A DNA stretch of 64,000 nucleotides from Adiantum capillus-veneris (lineage: Eukaryota > Streptophyta > Polypodiopsida > Polypodiales > Pteridaceae): the NCBI GenBank assembly GCA_014529385.2, contig CM043952.1:66977870-67041869 (forward strand). The letters are read 5' to 3'. Below, piece after piece: positions 1 through 12,211 of the stretch. The notes beneath the pieces are model-generated. The model had not been told where the DNA came from and ran no database searches. It worked only from the letters and a program-made list of their open reading frames with translations. The translations under genes and the position numbers were made by a program. Each line of letters starts with the position of its first letter. The first letter of the stretch is position 1.

Positions 1-320
1 CCAGTTAATGATGCACACGGCTTGACCATTAAGCTCTCTTTAAGGAACCCTATCAAGCTCAAGTATGCCTTACTCTATCTGCACACGGAATGGCCGTCAA
101 GTCCTTTACCTCAAGTTCTGGTAGTAGAACCAACTCAAAAGATGTGAAGATACTTCATCAATTGTCCAAAGAAGTCAACTGGAAGCCAGCCATGCAATCT
201 TATTGATTGCATAACCAAAAACTCTTCTGACTTACCATAGATCTAGATAACAAAATCTTGTACCATGCAACCTACTACAACAAATAGCTGGTACTCTTCA
301 AATCTACAACAACTTGCACT
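1..320. other. Non-coding flank downstream of element Y ORF
   Basis: No convincing reading frame is seen. The stretch follows the stop of the minus-strand gag-like ORF and is probably the 3' untranslated part of the same element. Its 3' LTR would lie outside the window, so the element cannot be closed. Confidence 0.4.
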
Positions 321-2555
321 TTAGTAGCCCCCGGGGTCAAACGGGAACCTAATCATCTGTCCCAGTGTGAGCATTCCTTTAAAAAATTTGCACCATCCTC
401 TAGGATCATAGGGAATATACAAGACTTTATAATCATTACAACATAACCATACATTAACCCACAAATCTTCATACAAACCGCCTAGATCATATGGCATATA
501 AGGCAATTGCCCAGGACCATGCATATATCTGTCACCTCCTGGGTCAAAAGCTAGCTCAAAATACCCCACATCATAGGGTAACATCAGATTCCATATAGCA
601 TCAGGTAGCACTAGATACTGCCATATCCCCTGTGCAGCTGGCTCGTCCAATTGTCGATCATCAATCACAGGTAAAAGCATTTGTAGTGCACCTTCACTCT
701 CACTAGTATTGGAATCCCAATCATGCATATTTGAATACATCAAGTCTCTGGTAAAATCCTCTTCATTAGGCTCAAAAGATGCATCTGAAAACAATTCTCT
801 ATCTCGTCAAGGCTCAAAATCAAGTAGTGCATCATCTAACAACTGCATAAGTTCATCATCTGCTGAATCTGAATAAACTGGCTCATGCATGAATCTGGAT
901 TGATTGGTATCCTTAGCATTTGTATTTGAGAACCCTTCCAAAGCTTCGTCCAGTAAGCACATAAGGTCTAGGTCCACTGCTTCAGAAGGTTTCTCCATCT
1001 TGCACATCTTAGGCTGCTGTAAACTAAGATTTCCACATGTGACATGCATACTAAACGCATCTGCTGTAAATTTCTCTTTAAGTCTTTTACCCTCATCCAA
1101 ATATCTTTGCACTTCTGTAGCACAATGTTCAGCATGCACATTGAAAATGTCAGCTACTGCCCTGTCTGTATCATCGGCACAATGAAACCAATCATATTCA
1201 TCAAGAAGAGATTGCACTTCACTATGCACCCCCTCTGAATCAGCATCATCAAATTCATGATAATCTTGCCATAGTGTTAGCCCTGTGTCACAAATTCTTG
1301 ATAGAGAAGAAGTTTGCTCCCTCTCTAAATCACCATCATCAAATTCAGGATCAGTCTGCCAGATCGGTAGCTCTAGGTCATAGAAGCGTGTCAAAGGATT
1401 TTGCACCCCCTTTGAATCATCATAATCATGTTCAAGATCAATTTTCCAATTTAGTAGCTGTGCTTCACAAAATCTTGTCAATGAAGGAGTCTGCACCCCC
1501 TCTGAATCAACATTTTACAGATCTTCAAGCACATACTCTTGCTTAACCAAGTCCTCAAAATCTAGTACATCCAAATTTGGTAAATTTGCTATACCAAAAT
1601 CCATGGTCTTGCTGCTCTCAGTAGCAGTAGTGCTTTGACCCATAACATCTTTATCATTAATCAACTCTTTGGCAAAACCTGTACCAGTATTTTCAATCAC
1701 CTCTATGGTAGAATCTGTACCAGAAAAATTTTGCTCTAATTCTGGTTCAGTAGCAAAAATATTAGTTGTAACCGAATCTTCATGTATGTCTACCTGAATA
1801 TGACTGCACTTGTTTACCTGCACATCTTCCTGAGCTTTAGCCAATTCATTGTCTTGATCCCATGATTTCTTTTCTTCCTGTACTACAGGTACATGTTCTT
1901 TGAAAAATTCACCCTGTGTATCCTGAAGCTGTAAAGCCTCACCCTCAAAGACTTCTACTTCATGCACAACATCTGCAAAACCCAACTTTGCATACACAGC
2001 TTCAACTGTGTCTTCATGATTAGCCTGTAAGAAGGTAGCATCCTGCACAATAAACTCATCAATCACAGCTTCTAACTTTGATCGTACTTGTCCTCGAATA
2101 TCTGCGTAGTCCGGTAGACTTGAACTCTGTTCTTGATAGATTTCATACTCCTCATAACGTGCTTGCACAATACCCTCTTTGAAATACTCCCAGTCGTCGT
2201 TGCAAGCTCTGGAAACCTCTTGAATCTGCTCCTTCACATCTGAACTCACTAACTGCTCAAAAGATTTGATCATCAATTCTTCTGGTATCCCTCTTACCTT
2301 GGTCTCCAGCTCATAGCACTCTAGGTAGCCCTCTGGATCGTATCCATCAAAAAGTCGACTCTCATTGTATACTGCATCTAAAGCTGCATCCAAAGCTTCA
2401 TCCATCTGATTTTTCTTCTTTACAGTCTCTATTTCAAGCAGAGATCCTTGAACCAATTGAAGCATCTTTGAAAAATCTGGCACTGTTGACTTATCATCAA
2501 AACCGTTTTCACTTACTTCTGCAATCATCTTCATCATCTGCTCTAAATTCTCCAT
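321..2555 (-). pseudogene. Gag-like ORF of non-autonomous LTR element Y, two in-frame stops
   Basis: One continuous minus-strand frame runs from an ATG at 2555 to a stop at 321. It is broken only by TAA at 1515-1517 and TGA at 807-809. The N-terminal third has a Gag capsid-like stretch (FDGYDPEGYLECYELETKVR, then a helical region with DDWEYFKEGIVQARYEE). The middle is very acidic. It is followed by three degenerate units of about 30 residues starting L-T-R-F-C/Y or L-S-R-I-C. The C-terminus repeats PYD-x-GG or FDPGG motifs and ends FDPGGY. No protease, RT or integrase is present. The ATG is chosen because it lies about 40 nt downstream of a candidate primer-binding site (2581-2596); the frame also stays open upstream of it without an ATG. 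The length (about 745 codons) and domain content fit a gag-only derivative (LARD or TR-GAG class). Assignment to an LTR element is inferred; the function of the acidic tail is unknown. Confidence 0.6.
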
Positions 2556-2580
2556 CTTTACCTCCCACCCCGGCTCGTTT

Positions 2581-2596
2581 CGCGTCGGGTTCACCA
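2581..2596 (-). promoter_or_regulatory. Candidate primer-binding site of element Y
   Basis: On the minus strand TGGTGAACCCGACGCG sits three bases after a candidate LTR end (…CCGACA) and 26 nt before the ATG of the gag-like ORF. It starts with the TGG expected for pairing to a tRNA CCA end. The matching tRNA was not identified. Confidence 0.45.
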
Positions 2597-2600
2597 AAGA

Positions 2601-3255
2601 TGTCGGGGGATATGTGTTCGCTACGTGAGCCGGGCAGGCACCGGGCCTCTCGCTGTGAGAGGTGTTAAAGAGAGAGAACACGAGACACTGATAGCTCTGC
2701 CAATCACCTCAATCATCAATTAATCGAATATTACTTTGAGTACAATTTATCCTTAGCCAAGGCGGGCTGTTAACATCGCCGTCACTTGGATCATCTGCTA
2801 ACCATGAGTTTAAGCTACGGCTTTACAGTATTAACCGGGCCGTTAACGACACCGGACTTAACAGAATGTTAAATCAATTTCTAGCTAATGACGGTGATGG
2901 AAATTTTCTAATGCCACTTTATCTGCTTCGATTGCCCGTGGATTCTACAGTCTTCAATTCAGTTCATTGCCTCCATCATCAATGCTTCGGACCGGCTTAA
3001 TTGCCAATCTCTAGTTTGAACTTCCTCCTACTTCTTCCCTTGCTTCGTTTATCGTGCATGCCTTCACCTGCTTTGGTTCAAGACCAAGAGTGCTTCTCAA
3101 GCTTACTCGCTTTAATCCTTGACAAGCTTCTTCTCGACATTGCTTGCGTCAACTTTACTTCCTTGCTTGCTTCGACCACGCTCGCCCTTGCTTGCCTCAA
3201 GCTCTTCTCCTCTTTCATGTTTTTCTTCCCTCGAATCTCCCCATTGTCGCCATGG

Positions 3256-3316
<61 letters not shown>

Positions 3317-5349
3317 TCTCTTGCTTTGATTGGAGATGGAGAGAGAGAGAGAGAAACCTCGCCTCGGCTCTCCTCCTTGCTTGGTTCCGAGATCAAGAGA
3401 GAAAGTCGTTTTTCCTCCTCCTCGACTCCTTTCACCGACTTATCAAGCTGTACCCTTCTTCAACACTCGTTGATGCTCCCCAATTCCCTGCTTTTCCTCT
3501 AAACTCTCTTGCTAATCTCCCCTCTTTGATGCCCTAGTCCTCACTCCTTTGCTTGCTTTACTAGTCAAGGATGAAAGCGCGCGAGAGACATCCCCTTTCT
3601 TTCACGCTTTCCCTCTTCCAAGCTCTTCTTCATGAGTGCCCTTGCTGCTTATGGCCGAGAGAGGGAGAGAGAGCCTTAGCTTCACCTTGTGTTGCTAGCC
3701 GAGAACCTCGATGCCTATCTTCCTCCCTTCCCTTCCTAAGCGAAGATGAGAGAGAGTGCTGGCTCCCTTAAAAGCCCTCCTCCTTCGCTTGCTTCGCTTC
3801 TTTTCTTGCCCTCGACAATCTCTTATCAAGCTTGCTTGATTGCCTTGAAACTCTCCTTCTCAAGCTTAATTCCTTGCCTCAACAAGCGAAAGAAGCTTGT
3901 AATCCTCGCCTTCCGTAAACCGAGGACGAGAGAGAGGAGAGAGAGCCTGTCCTTGCTTGGGTTGGAGATCGAAAGAGAGCGGGAGAGAGTGAGATAGAGT
4001 GAGCTTTCTTCCTTGTGCCGAGATTCCTGCTCTTCTTGCCCTCACTATCTCTCCTCCTTATGCCCTCCTTCAACAAAAAAAACTCCCTACTTTTGCCACC
4101 GACGGCGCCGTCGGTGATGTGGTGCATGAAGCGAACCCTATGACGTGGCAGCTCAATTTTTTCACCGCCGCCAAATTGCACACGGTTGGTAGAAAATTGT
4201 GTGCCCTGGTTGGCCGGTCTGTTCTCGTTTCAGGCGCGCTCTCAACTGCCTGCTCTCTAGCCCGGTGCGAGCTCCTCTTCTTTGCTGTCTCTGCATCCTC
4301 GCCACTGCCTACACCATGTCCAACTTGTTTTTTTCTTTGCTTACACACCAATTAACCCTTCATTTATCCCATTGGGCATTGGGCGGCCCGGTGGTTATGG
4401 TATTGGGTGGACTTGTTAGCTTGAGTGGGTGGCCATGCCTTAAGTGGGCGACCATGCCTTGGTTAACCCTTGGCCCTTGTTGGCCATCACATTTCGCATG
4501 CACTTGTCGAACAAAGCACATTGCCAAGAACGACAACTTCCTTGAGTAGTCCCGCAGTCAATGCATTCCAAGAGATCACATTCCGAACACGAAGCTCTTC
4601 AAGCACTTTTTGTGCCTTCGTAACGACACCATATTAGGCATGCACGCCAGCCATCCTCGTCAATGCTCTTATTAGCCCTAAACTGACAATAACATTGCTA
4701 ATTTTACTGCCCATATCAGCATCCCAAATAATGCAAAAATTACCCAGCTTAGCGTGCCAACAACTGACATCGGACTCTGCTTGTTACCAAGCCGTAAATC
4801 CCATTAGACTTCTTAAACTGCATAAAATGCATACAAACCCTGTCGAGGCTGTAAAATTCCCAGATGGCACTCCGATCAAGCGGACCGAACTGGTGCAGAG
4901 CCGGCCCTCGGTGAATCTTTAACGGCTAATATCTTGGCGACCAAGACTCTGATCACTGATCTGAAAAGACCGACGCGCTCCACAAAGTGAGCGCTTCAAG
5001 CCCGTGCATTCATTTCATTTTTGCCACCTCAGCTGTAGTTGCCCAATCTGGTACGGATCTGCAATCGACTCAAACTTCAAAATGTCATAACTTTTGCATC
5101 GTAGCTCCAATCGACGAGCCGTAAAGACATGCCAGTAGAGCACTTCAAGCACTACAGTTCTAGACCATAATATTCCATTTGTGCTCACTTCAAGCATAAT
5201 CATTTTTGGCATTAATAAGGCATCTGTTGGCCCTTTTAAGCCGCATCTGGCATACATTAATCATTAAACATGGCGTGTTAACAAGCCCTCATCACTGACC
5301 ATTAAATGTGTAACCTTGAAAGAAGCTTAGCTTGCATTTCTCTGCTCTT
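2601..5349 (-). repeat. CT-rich non-coding stretch, candidate 5' LTR of element Y
   Basis: If the primer-binding site is right, a 5' LTR ends at 2601 (plus-strand TGTCGGGG) and extends rightward. The stretch is strongly CT-rich on the plus strand, with many CTTGCTT words and GA runs. No frame in it looks like protein. Its outer end could not be found because no second copy is in the window. Confidence 0.35.
3256..3317. repeat. (GA)n microsatellite
   Basis: A nearly perfect GA dinucleotide run of about 60 bp, followed by shorter GA blocks to about 3350. Peptides read through it (RERERE, SLSLSL) are artefacts. Confidence 0.95.
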
Positions 5350-5400
5350 TTTCTCTTCATGGAAGCGGAGCTACACGACATTGCCCCATGGCTGTCCATG

Positions 5401-5474
5401 TTGCTTGGTATGACTCTTTCTTGTGGTTGGCTAGGCCTCGAGGGGTCCAATGAGCTTCAAGCATGAGCTACAAA

Positions 5475-5514
<40 letters not shown>

Positions 5515-5908
5515 ATGCTTGGGGTGTATACTCTTCCACACACACTCTCACACACTCTCATTGTGTGGAGTACAAAGTAAAGAGCTCCCTCTCCTTCTAT
5601 GAGCAAGTAGAGAGGTTTAGAGCCTAAACCAACACTCTTGGCTATGGAATGCAAATCCAACCAAGAGTCATGCTTCAATGATTAAGCTTGCCATCTTCTC
5701 CATCTTCATTACTATGCTATTATGTATGCTAGCAAGAAGAGTGATGATAAGTGAGGAGCTAATTCTTTCTCCTGTGAAATGTTTCTTCTTCCTCTTCCGC
5801 ACCCTCATTCCTTGCTAGCTCTCTCCACCTTTGAAGGTGTTTGAGGTCTAGAGACTAAGGCTTGGGATAGTTAATGCTTTCCACAAAGTTTATGTAATGT
5901 GTGTGATA
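5401..5908 (+). repeat. Diverged LTR fragment related to the LTRs of the gypsy element at 15591-24352
   Basis: From GGTTGGCTAGGCCTCGAGG onward the sequence follows, with substitutions, the second half of both long LTRs at about 16390-16860 and 23545-24015. Shared landmarks are AATGAGCTTCAAGCATGAGC, ACACTCTTGGCTATGG and CTATTATGTATGCTAGCAA. Both ends are truncated and no coding part of that element is nearby. It is probably the remnant of a solo or broken LTR. Confidence 0.8.
5475..5512 (+). repeat. 38-base G homopolymer
   Basis: An uninterrupted run of 38 G within the LTR fragment. The homologous point in both related full-length LTRs has only seven G. Confidence 0.9.
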
Positions 5909-5941
5909 TGAAAGCAAAAAGAGAAAAAAAAAAAAACGCCA

Positions 5942-6433
5942 TTGGAAACCAAATTGCGGAAAACGGAGGAACAACTTCAAAGGGAAAGAGGCCCTAATGG
6001 TAACAACGAGACAAAGAAATTGTTGGAACTGCCATCCAGGGGGTCAGTCCTAGTAGACAAGGTGGTTGAACCCTTGGACGCAATTCTGAAAGCTTATGAA
6101 GCAAGGCTAAAGCCTAACCAAACCCAAGAGGATCGGTGGTTAACGTACCCTCATCCAGGGTATGAGAAAGAGAGGCTAAAGATGTGTAACGAGCTCATTC
6201 AAGCCGCTCAAGCGCTTATGGAACCATCAATTCCTACAACTCCAAAAAACGAGGTACTCATACGAGAAAAGATTCGGGAGTTAGATGAGAAGGGAATTGA
6301 AGTGAATAACCTACGCGTCAAACACAGAGCACGCCTTCTACAATTACTATTGTTCAGGCCACGCAGCTTCCGAGGAACCTCGCCACCAGCAGCCATTGAA
6401 CATATTGTTCATCACCTATCTCTTTCACAGTAA
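5942..6433 (+). pseudogene. Partial ORF, unidentified, charged helical protein
   Basis: A 163-codon open frame with natural-looking protein composition and a stop at 6431-6433. It has no ATG near its 5' end: the frame enters from A-rich sequence after an in-frame TGA at 5909, directly beside the LTR fragment, so the N-terminus is missing or lies in another exon. Visible parts are a Glu/Arg/Lys-rich helix at the start, a middle with DRWLTYPHPGYEKERLKMC, and a second predicted helix (REKIRELDEKGIEVNNLRVK). No catalytic motif is seen and I do not recognise the family. It could be the tail of a retroelement Gag or a captured host exon. The low-complexity neighbours give no context. Confidence 0.35.
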
Positions 6434-7139
6434 TTTGTTTTCCCATGCATATCCTCCATGAGCATCATAGAGCCACACTATATGGCTATGCATAGACACG
6501 TGCTTTATTCCCATGCACTCCGACACATGCTCGTTGCGGACGACTCACTTTAGGAAGGGGGGGAAAGCGATTGGAGTACCACTTGTATATACCATTACTA
6601 TCATCCTATTTCTTTTTTTTTTCTTTTCTTTTTGTTTCCATAAAAAACACAAGTTTTTGGAGCCTGACAGACTCTTAGTTGGCATAATCATGAGCCATAC
6701 CATCACGATGTAATACTAGAATAAGAGTATGTATATAAGGGAGGGGACACTAATTTTGACTAATTTTGGCCCACTAATAATCATTGTAAATAATTTTCTT
6801 TTACAAAAATGCAAAAAATGACAGGTAATCAACAAAAAAATGATAAGTCGAGCCAGGAAAGTCATAATCGACTTTTGAAAGAAAACATCAAAACTTCAAA
6901 GCAAGGACTACAACCATGGCAAATATGGAAAAATTCAACACAAAATGAATTTTGGACCAAATTCTGAAAGGATCAAAATTCGAGATCGGACGCCATTTGT
7001 AAAATGAGTGTCAGAATGATAAATGGTTCGAACCGCAAGTGATGTGCCCAACAAGATATGAGCAATGAAGGTAAGTATAAATAGGGCATTCCGGGTAGAC
7101 TGGGATCATATAGTCAAAAAAGGGCAGCAGAAGCTCATT

Positions 7140-7146
<7 letters not shown>
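6434..7146. other. AT-rich spacer with two TATA-like sites
   Basis: No coding frame. TATATAAGG occurs near 6731 and TATAAATAG near 7076, the latter about 70 bp before a GA tract on the same strand. This could be a decayed promoter and leader of an LTR-type element; only the motifs support that. Confidence 0.3.

Positions 7147-7223
<77 letters not shown>
7147..7223. repeat. (AG)n microsatellite
   Basis: About 76 bp of nearly uninterrupted AG repeats, downstream of a TATA-like box in the plus sense. Confidence 0.95.
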
Positions 7224-7225
<2 letters not shown>

Positions 7226-7507
7226 CATAGGGTTTTCAGAATTGCTTCTGCTTGCTGTGTCCACCTTCGTGGATCTCACTACACCAAATTTGACAGATAT
7301 GATCATTAACCTTGCAAGAGCATGTGTGTGTGACCCAACACTACCAAAATGACAAATCAAAGCAGTACAAGGTCACAAAATTGGGAAACTCACAAGGCCA
7401 ATGTGGGAGTCCAAAACACATTAGAAACAAGAAAAACTTCATCAGTAGATCCCAACTACCTGCAGGTAGAATTAGACAAACTAAGAACAGTAGGAAAAGG
7501 TGTTGGA

Positions 7508-8613
7508 ACATGGATCGCAATCCATGTTTGCAAAACCCTAAAATCAAGGAAACTTCTACAGGAGCAACTATAGAGGCCCATGAACAAACCCCCATGAATG
7601 TTTTTGCAAAAATCTTTCCACCATGGATCGTGATCCATGTACCTTTTTGCCAAAATCAAGATCAAAGAGGTTCACTAGCTGGACAATGTACCAATAGTCC
7701 CATGGTTGCAAAATGATCACAAACAATGCTCTAAAGATCATCAGATCCACCTAGATTGCTACAGTCAGTTTGTAAATGGTCTTTTTGTCAAAAGTACTAC
7801 TAAAGTAATTTGAAAAACTTCAAACTTTCCTCGGAGTCTATCAATAAGCAATTGTAACCTAAGAATGGTGATGGGATCAAAACCAAGCAAAGGTATACCT
7901 GTAAAATCGTGAAACTTGCAAGATTTAGTTTGCCTTCCCAAAAGAATTCAAAGTCTGGGGAAACTTGCCTGGAAACCAAGAAAAGCTATGAACTACAGAC
8001 CTCAACCATCAGAAATCAATGCAAGCAAAGATTTCAAGCAAAACATGACTCCAAAAGTGGTGGCCAGAAATAGATTTGGTCAAAACGGAAAAAATATGTC
8101 CATGAAATAAGAAATGGGGCAAACTATGAAAAAACATGTCCAAAGTTGAAAACATTTCACCAGTATACTAGGAATACCTATAGGAACGAATGTGCACAAG
8201 AACTCTGTTCAAATGCTTCCCAACATGGATCGCGATCCATGTATCTTTTTGGCCAAAATAAGTAAAGCCCATGCCATTTGATTTAGTATGATCAAGAAAT
8301 CCAAGCCATTTGAATCCCAAAAACCCACTTCCAAAAGCCAAAATCTCTGAGTCTGTACATGATTTCCAAAATTTAGCCCAAGTGTCAAACCATTGGTCCA
8401 AATCCCAAACTTTTTGGACCAAGTCATAATCAAGATGAACCCTACCAGATGGTATCAGCAGTTTTCCATAATATTGCCCAACATGGACCGTGATCCATGT
8501 ACCTTTAGCTCTAAATCCAGAGAAAATTGCTCAGTAGCATCCCCTTATGCCCAGGGACAACTTCCCAAAGTTAGAATTTTAAAAAGATTTCCAACATGGA
8601 TTGCGATCCATGT
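7508..8613. repeat. Five dispersed 20-bp near-perfect palindromes
   Basis: Copies at 7508-7527, 7621-7640, 8223-8242, 8481-8500 and 8594-8613 match the consensus ACATGGATCGCGATCCATGT. The copy at 8223 is a perfect palindrome. Four of the five are followed by a variant of ACCTTTTTGCCAAAATC. Pairs 1-2 and 4-5 are each spaced 113 bp, and the two pairs lie 973 bp apart with recognisable flanking similarity, so the whole block looks like an old duplication of a palindrome-bearing unit. No long ORF spans it. Confidence 0.8.
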
Positions 8614-8810
8614 TCCTTTTTGCCAAAATCGATTTGTTTCATCACAGTTTTGTGCCTATAGTAATCCTTGGTGCACTGGTGAAATTTGTTCAAATTTGGA
8701 GTAGTTTTGACAGAGTTAGGCTCACTTTTTTATTTTATGGTCAAATTTACACTTTCCGACAATTTTGATCAATGTCTAAAATTTGATTTCACTTGCAAAT
8801 TGGCAACAGG

Positions 8811-8972
8811 ATGCCTCGAAGGAAAGCACATAAGGAGTGGCATGTGGCACCCTATGAGATAACCGATATCACATCAAATGAGAAAGCTCACCTCACAGAA
8901 CAAGTACTTGAAGCAATTCCGGCAAACATTTTCATTGGACGTTTCCAAGCCGCAGACGGAGAAATTGTATGA
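8811..8972 (+). CDS. Small ORF, 53 codons, unidentified
   Basis: ATG to TGA, beginning MPRRKAHKEWHVAPYEIT and ending in a helical acidic stretch. It directly follows a possible 3' splice site (GGCAACAG|G). The composition is protein-like, but the length is within chance and there is no second copy to test conservation. It could be an exon of the repeat-bearing element around it. Low confidence. Confidence 0.2.
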   Translation: MPRRKAHKEWHVAPYEITDITSNEKAHLTEQVLEAIPANIFIGRFQAADGEIV

Positions 8973-9059
8973 AGAAGCTGTAAAGATTGGAGTTACACAT
9001 TTTCCACATTTTTCCAAAATGGTCACGTATTGTAAATTCCCGATTTATTTCAAGACATT

Positions 9060-9803
9060 GTAATATTTCTAATGTGTTATGGGCACAATGGGAGTTCCAA
9101 GCTATAAATAATATGCCAATTATTGTGCCTAGGTTGCAGATTCACTAAGTGGTGGAGACCTAAAGGCGTTGGGCACCCGGACATTGCATATTTTTAACCT
9201 AGGTATATAAGGCAATGTGTAAAAGAAATTAGGGTTCTCAAGCTCATTTGTTGAGAGCACTCTTTGGTGAGAGCTCTTGAGGTGTGTGGCTTTGGAGTCC
9301 TTGAGCTTATTCTTGCTCGTGAGACTTGATTAACACTAATCATTGATTCATTCTCTCTCACTATGCCTCTCTTACTTCTTATGATTGCCTATGATGCTTA
9401 GACTAACTAGTTAGTGGTTAATCCCTCTCTAATCTTGTGCGATTTCCCTCTTTTGATTGTGTGTGCATGTAGGTTTGATTGGAGTGTGGTGCTCGATAGA
9501 TGTATGTGTGTGTGCTTGCGATTAGTGTGTTTCATGATAGGACTAGTGTTGTGTGCATCTTGCAATCGTTGTGTGTGTGATTGGGTTGATTAGAGGTGAA
9601 GAGAAGTGGATATGGAGATTTTCCTTCATTGCGGCTTAGCTCCTCCACAGGCCGAGAAGCTCACCTTGTAGAGTTAACCATTTGTATTGCCGCAATGAGC
9701 TTACTAACCTTGTGAGTGTTTCCATGCCCTAACCGGGTAGCTCATCCCTTCGTATTGATAATTTTGTTGGTCATTGGAGCTATTGCAACAATGGGACCCC
9801 CAA
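9060..9803 (+). repeat. Non-coding, LTR-like stretch with TATA box
   Basis: No protein frame. TATATAAGG near 9204 is followed by an AGGGTTCTC leader-like segment and a TG-rich stretch at about 9455-9590, an arrangement typical of plant LTRs. The right edge abuts truncated PLE copy A at about 9804. There is no paired copy in the window, so the identity stays open. Confidence 0.3.
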
Positions 9804-9928
9804 CAACAGTTAGAACTAGACCCTTTCTTACTAGGAAAGCCAAAAATTGTATTACTTACTACTGTAAGAAAAAGTAAACCTCACCACACTTTTTTGAAAT
9901 ATTGTAGACTCTTGCTTTCTCACAAGGA

Positions 9929-12211
9929 TTGGAATTGACCTTGGAACCCCTCTCAGTGTCCACATCTCTTGTACTCAGATGTATTAGTAGCTTGGATACT
10001 TCTCAACCAATATATGACTTGGCTCTTACCTCTGACAAGAAATTGTATGTCTTACATATGCTGTCTTTTAATGATTGGGTCCAAATTTTGGCTACTCTAG
10101 ATAAGGAATCCATGGAAGGGGTGAATTTAATTACCCAATACATATCCCAAATTCCCTTACTGTCTTCACAGTACCAACAAGAGCTTGCCCTATTCTCTTC
10201 CTCAGGTGCTGATCTGTCTAACTTTCTAAGGAATCTGTGCGGTCTCAATCCCTCTTTTGTCTGTACACTGGCTACTCCAGCTATCCCACAAATTGGTGGT
10301 ATTTTTGTAGGGATGGTGCAACCTTTCAAGCACTTAAAGAATTTCATAGTAATATTTGTTCCCTCAATGAATCTAACCTCATGGAGATGGTGCCTAGGAT
10401 CTCTAAAGTTTTTCCTGTCTTACCTGTTAGAAAAAATGAAATTGAATCCCTTCGGGTTGACCATCAGCTTTGGAACCTGCCCAACAAAGCGTTCTTAGCA
10501 CCCATTTTAAGTGAAACTTAAGTATACCTTGACAACCTCCCTTTCTCTATTGTGGAGGACTGCAGACTCAAGATTTTGAAAGGAGGACAATTTTTGGACA
10601 AAGGGGAGCTCATCAAAGCACCCTTCAACCTCAATTTCATTGACCACTCCAAATGTCCCTCCAATATCGACATCTACATATGTACTAAAGGAAACATGGA
10701 ATTTTCTAAAAGTAACTTGGATTTCTACACTGAATCCATCTGAAATGTTTTTCGACCTTATGTAAAATGTGCCTGCAGATTTCTTGACCCTAAAGCCTCT
10801 TGTGAATCCAGCATCATGTGGTTTGATCACAACATTTGGTTTATTCTCAACCATTTTTACCTACTCTTCCCATAAAAGCCTGTGAATTTTCACCTCTCTC
10901 TCATTTTCTCTTCGGTGGGTGGCCAAGCTAAGCAAATTGTAATTGCATAGATTGCCTTTAACATCTTATGTGGACTAATGTTGGATATCCTGAAGGAGTT
11001 AAAATTTGATGAACCTGGGATTTACCTGACTACTTATGCTAACTATGAAGGTGTTTTAAAATCATCACTAGTTTACATAAACCATGTATTGATGAGGATG
11101 ACTCCCCTGCTCTTAAAAGACTCAACTCTTTGACTACTCCCAACTCCTTCACTTCCTTTTTAACACCTAACTCATCCTCTAACCGGGGAAAAGCTTGTAG
11201 CTACACTAGGGGTAGAGGCAAGATTCTCCCCATCATGAATTATCTTGAAATGTAATCCTTGGTGATATTGCAGGTTAGTACAAGCCCTTGCAAAAGAAGA
11301 ACTCTCGACAAAGTGGATTGGAACAAAGGATATATCTACATACATTGTCTCTTTCACAATGTACTTCACGATTGGATTCAACCAAAACACCTTTTTTTGT
11401 GAGTGCTTTGAACTACTTTTTGGCAGTCACAAATTACTTGATAATATACTCATAGGATGGAAGTATCAACAACCAGTGAAAAATTTGGTTTATAGTAATA
11501 ATGACTTTCTTCGACGTGATTCTATTCCCGAATGTACATGCTATTGATTTGCCACCTTTTGTAGGAACTTTGAGGCATATGGAAAACATGTTTGTATCTA
11601 ACATCTTAGCATTATTGAAAATATTAAAGTACGTAGAATCTTGGCCAATGGGCTCAATCATATACCTAACTTTCCCAAAACCCCTACCTTGCTCTATGAG
11701 CTATACTAAGCTACCTCACTGACCTTGTCAGTGCTCTCCAGCTGGAGATGACAGTCCTACCTGACTTAAGGAAAGTTGTGAAGGGATGCTTCCTTCAAAA
11801 AATATCACGAATTCCTAGAAAATGGTTATTCTTAGATGAATCCTAGCTTACATCACATCTAGCTTTTGATTTTCAATATATTTCTGATAAATGGTTTGTT
11901 GTCGAGCTTGACAAAATCTCTAACTTCCCCACTCTTATTTGCAAATAGTTTGTTTGGAAGACTGTTTGCAAATCGAGTATCTGGAAAGGAATTCTGTATT
12001 ATTAACTCTTCACTACCATCAATGACCGATAACATCTTGAAATGCTTAGGGAATCTAGTCTACCTTGTACATAACACTGAGCTACCAGTATTATTTCCCA
12101 CCTGTAAGAATCATAAGCATAAGTTCAGATGGATATCTGATGCTTCCAATGGTATCTTTACTGATATTACCAAGGATATTACACTTTTCCTTGACCTTAT
12201 ACTAGCCAAAT
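9929..12211 (+). pseudogene. N-terminal and middle part of PLE ORF (copy A), broken
   Basis: The same protein is read in copy B, which exposes the lesions here. A Trp codon became TAA at 10519-10521 and another became TGA at 10741-10743; frameshifts follow between 11040 and 11870. Recognisable blocks shared with copy B include LSFNDWV-x-ILATLDK, LRNLCGLNPSFV and LKILKGGQFLDKGE. A conserved TTGCAG|G at about 11270 just precedes the next block and may be a 3' splice site. The part before the RT has no motif I recognise; in this family such N-terminal extensions are usual but poorly characterised. It cannot give a full protein. Confidence 0.6.

Noticed and set aside
3112-3435. ORFs with SLSLSL or RERERE peptides around GA repeats, also at 7065-7360 and 27024-27245
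   Set aside because: Translations of dinucleotide repeats, not proteins.
7508-8613. CRISPR-like array of regularly spaced palindromes
   Set aside because: Only five degenerate copies, uneven spacing, no spacer pattern, and a eukaryotic context.
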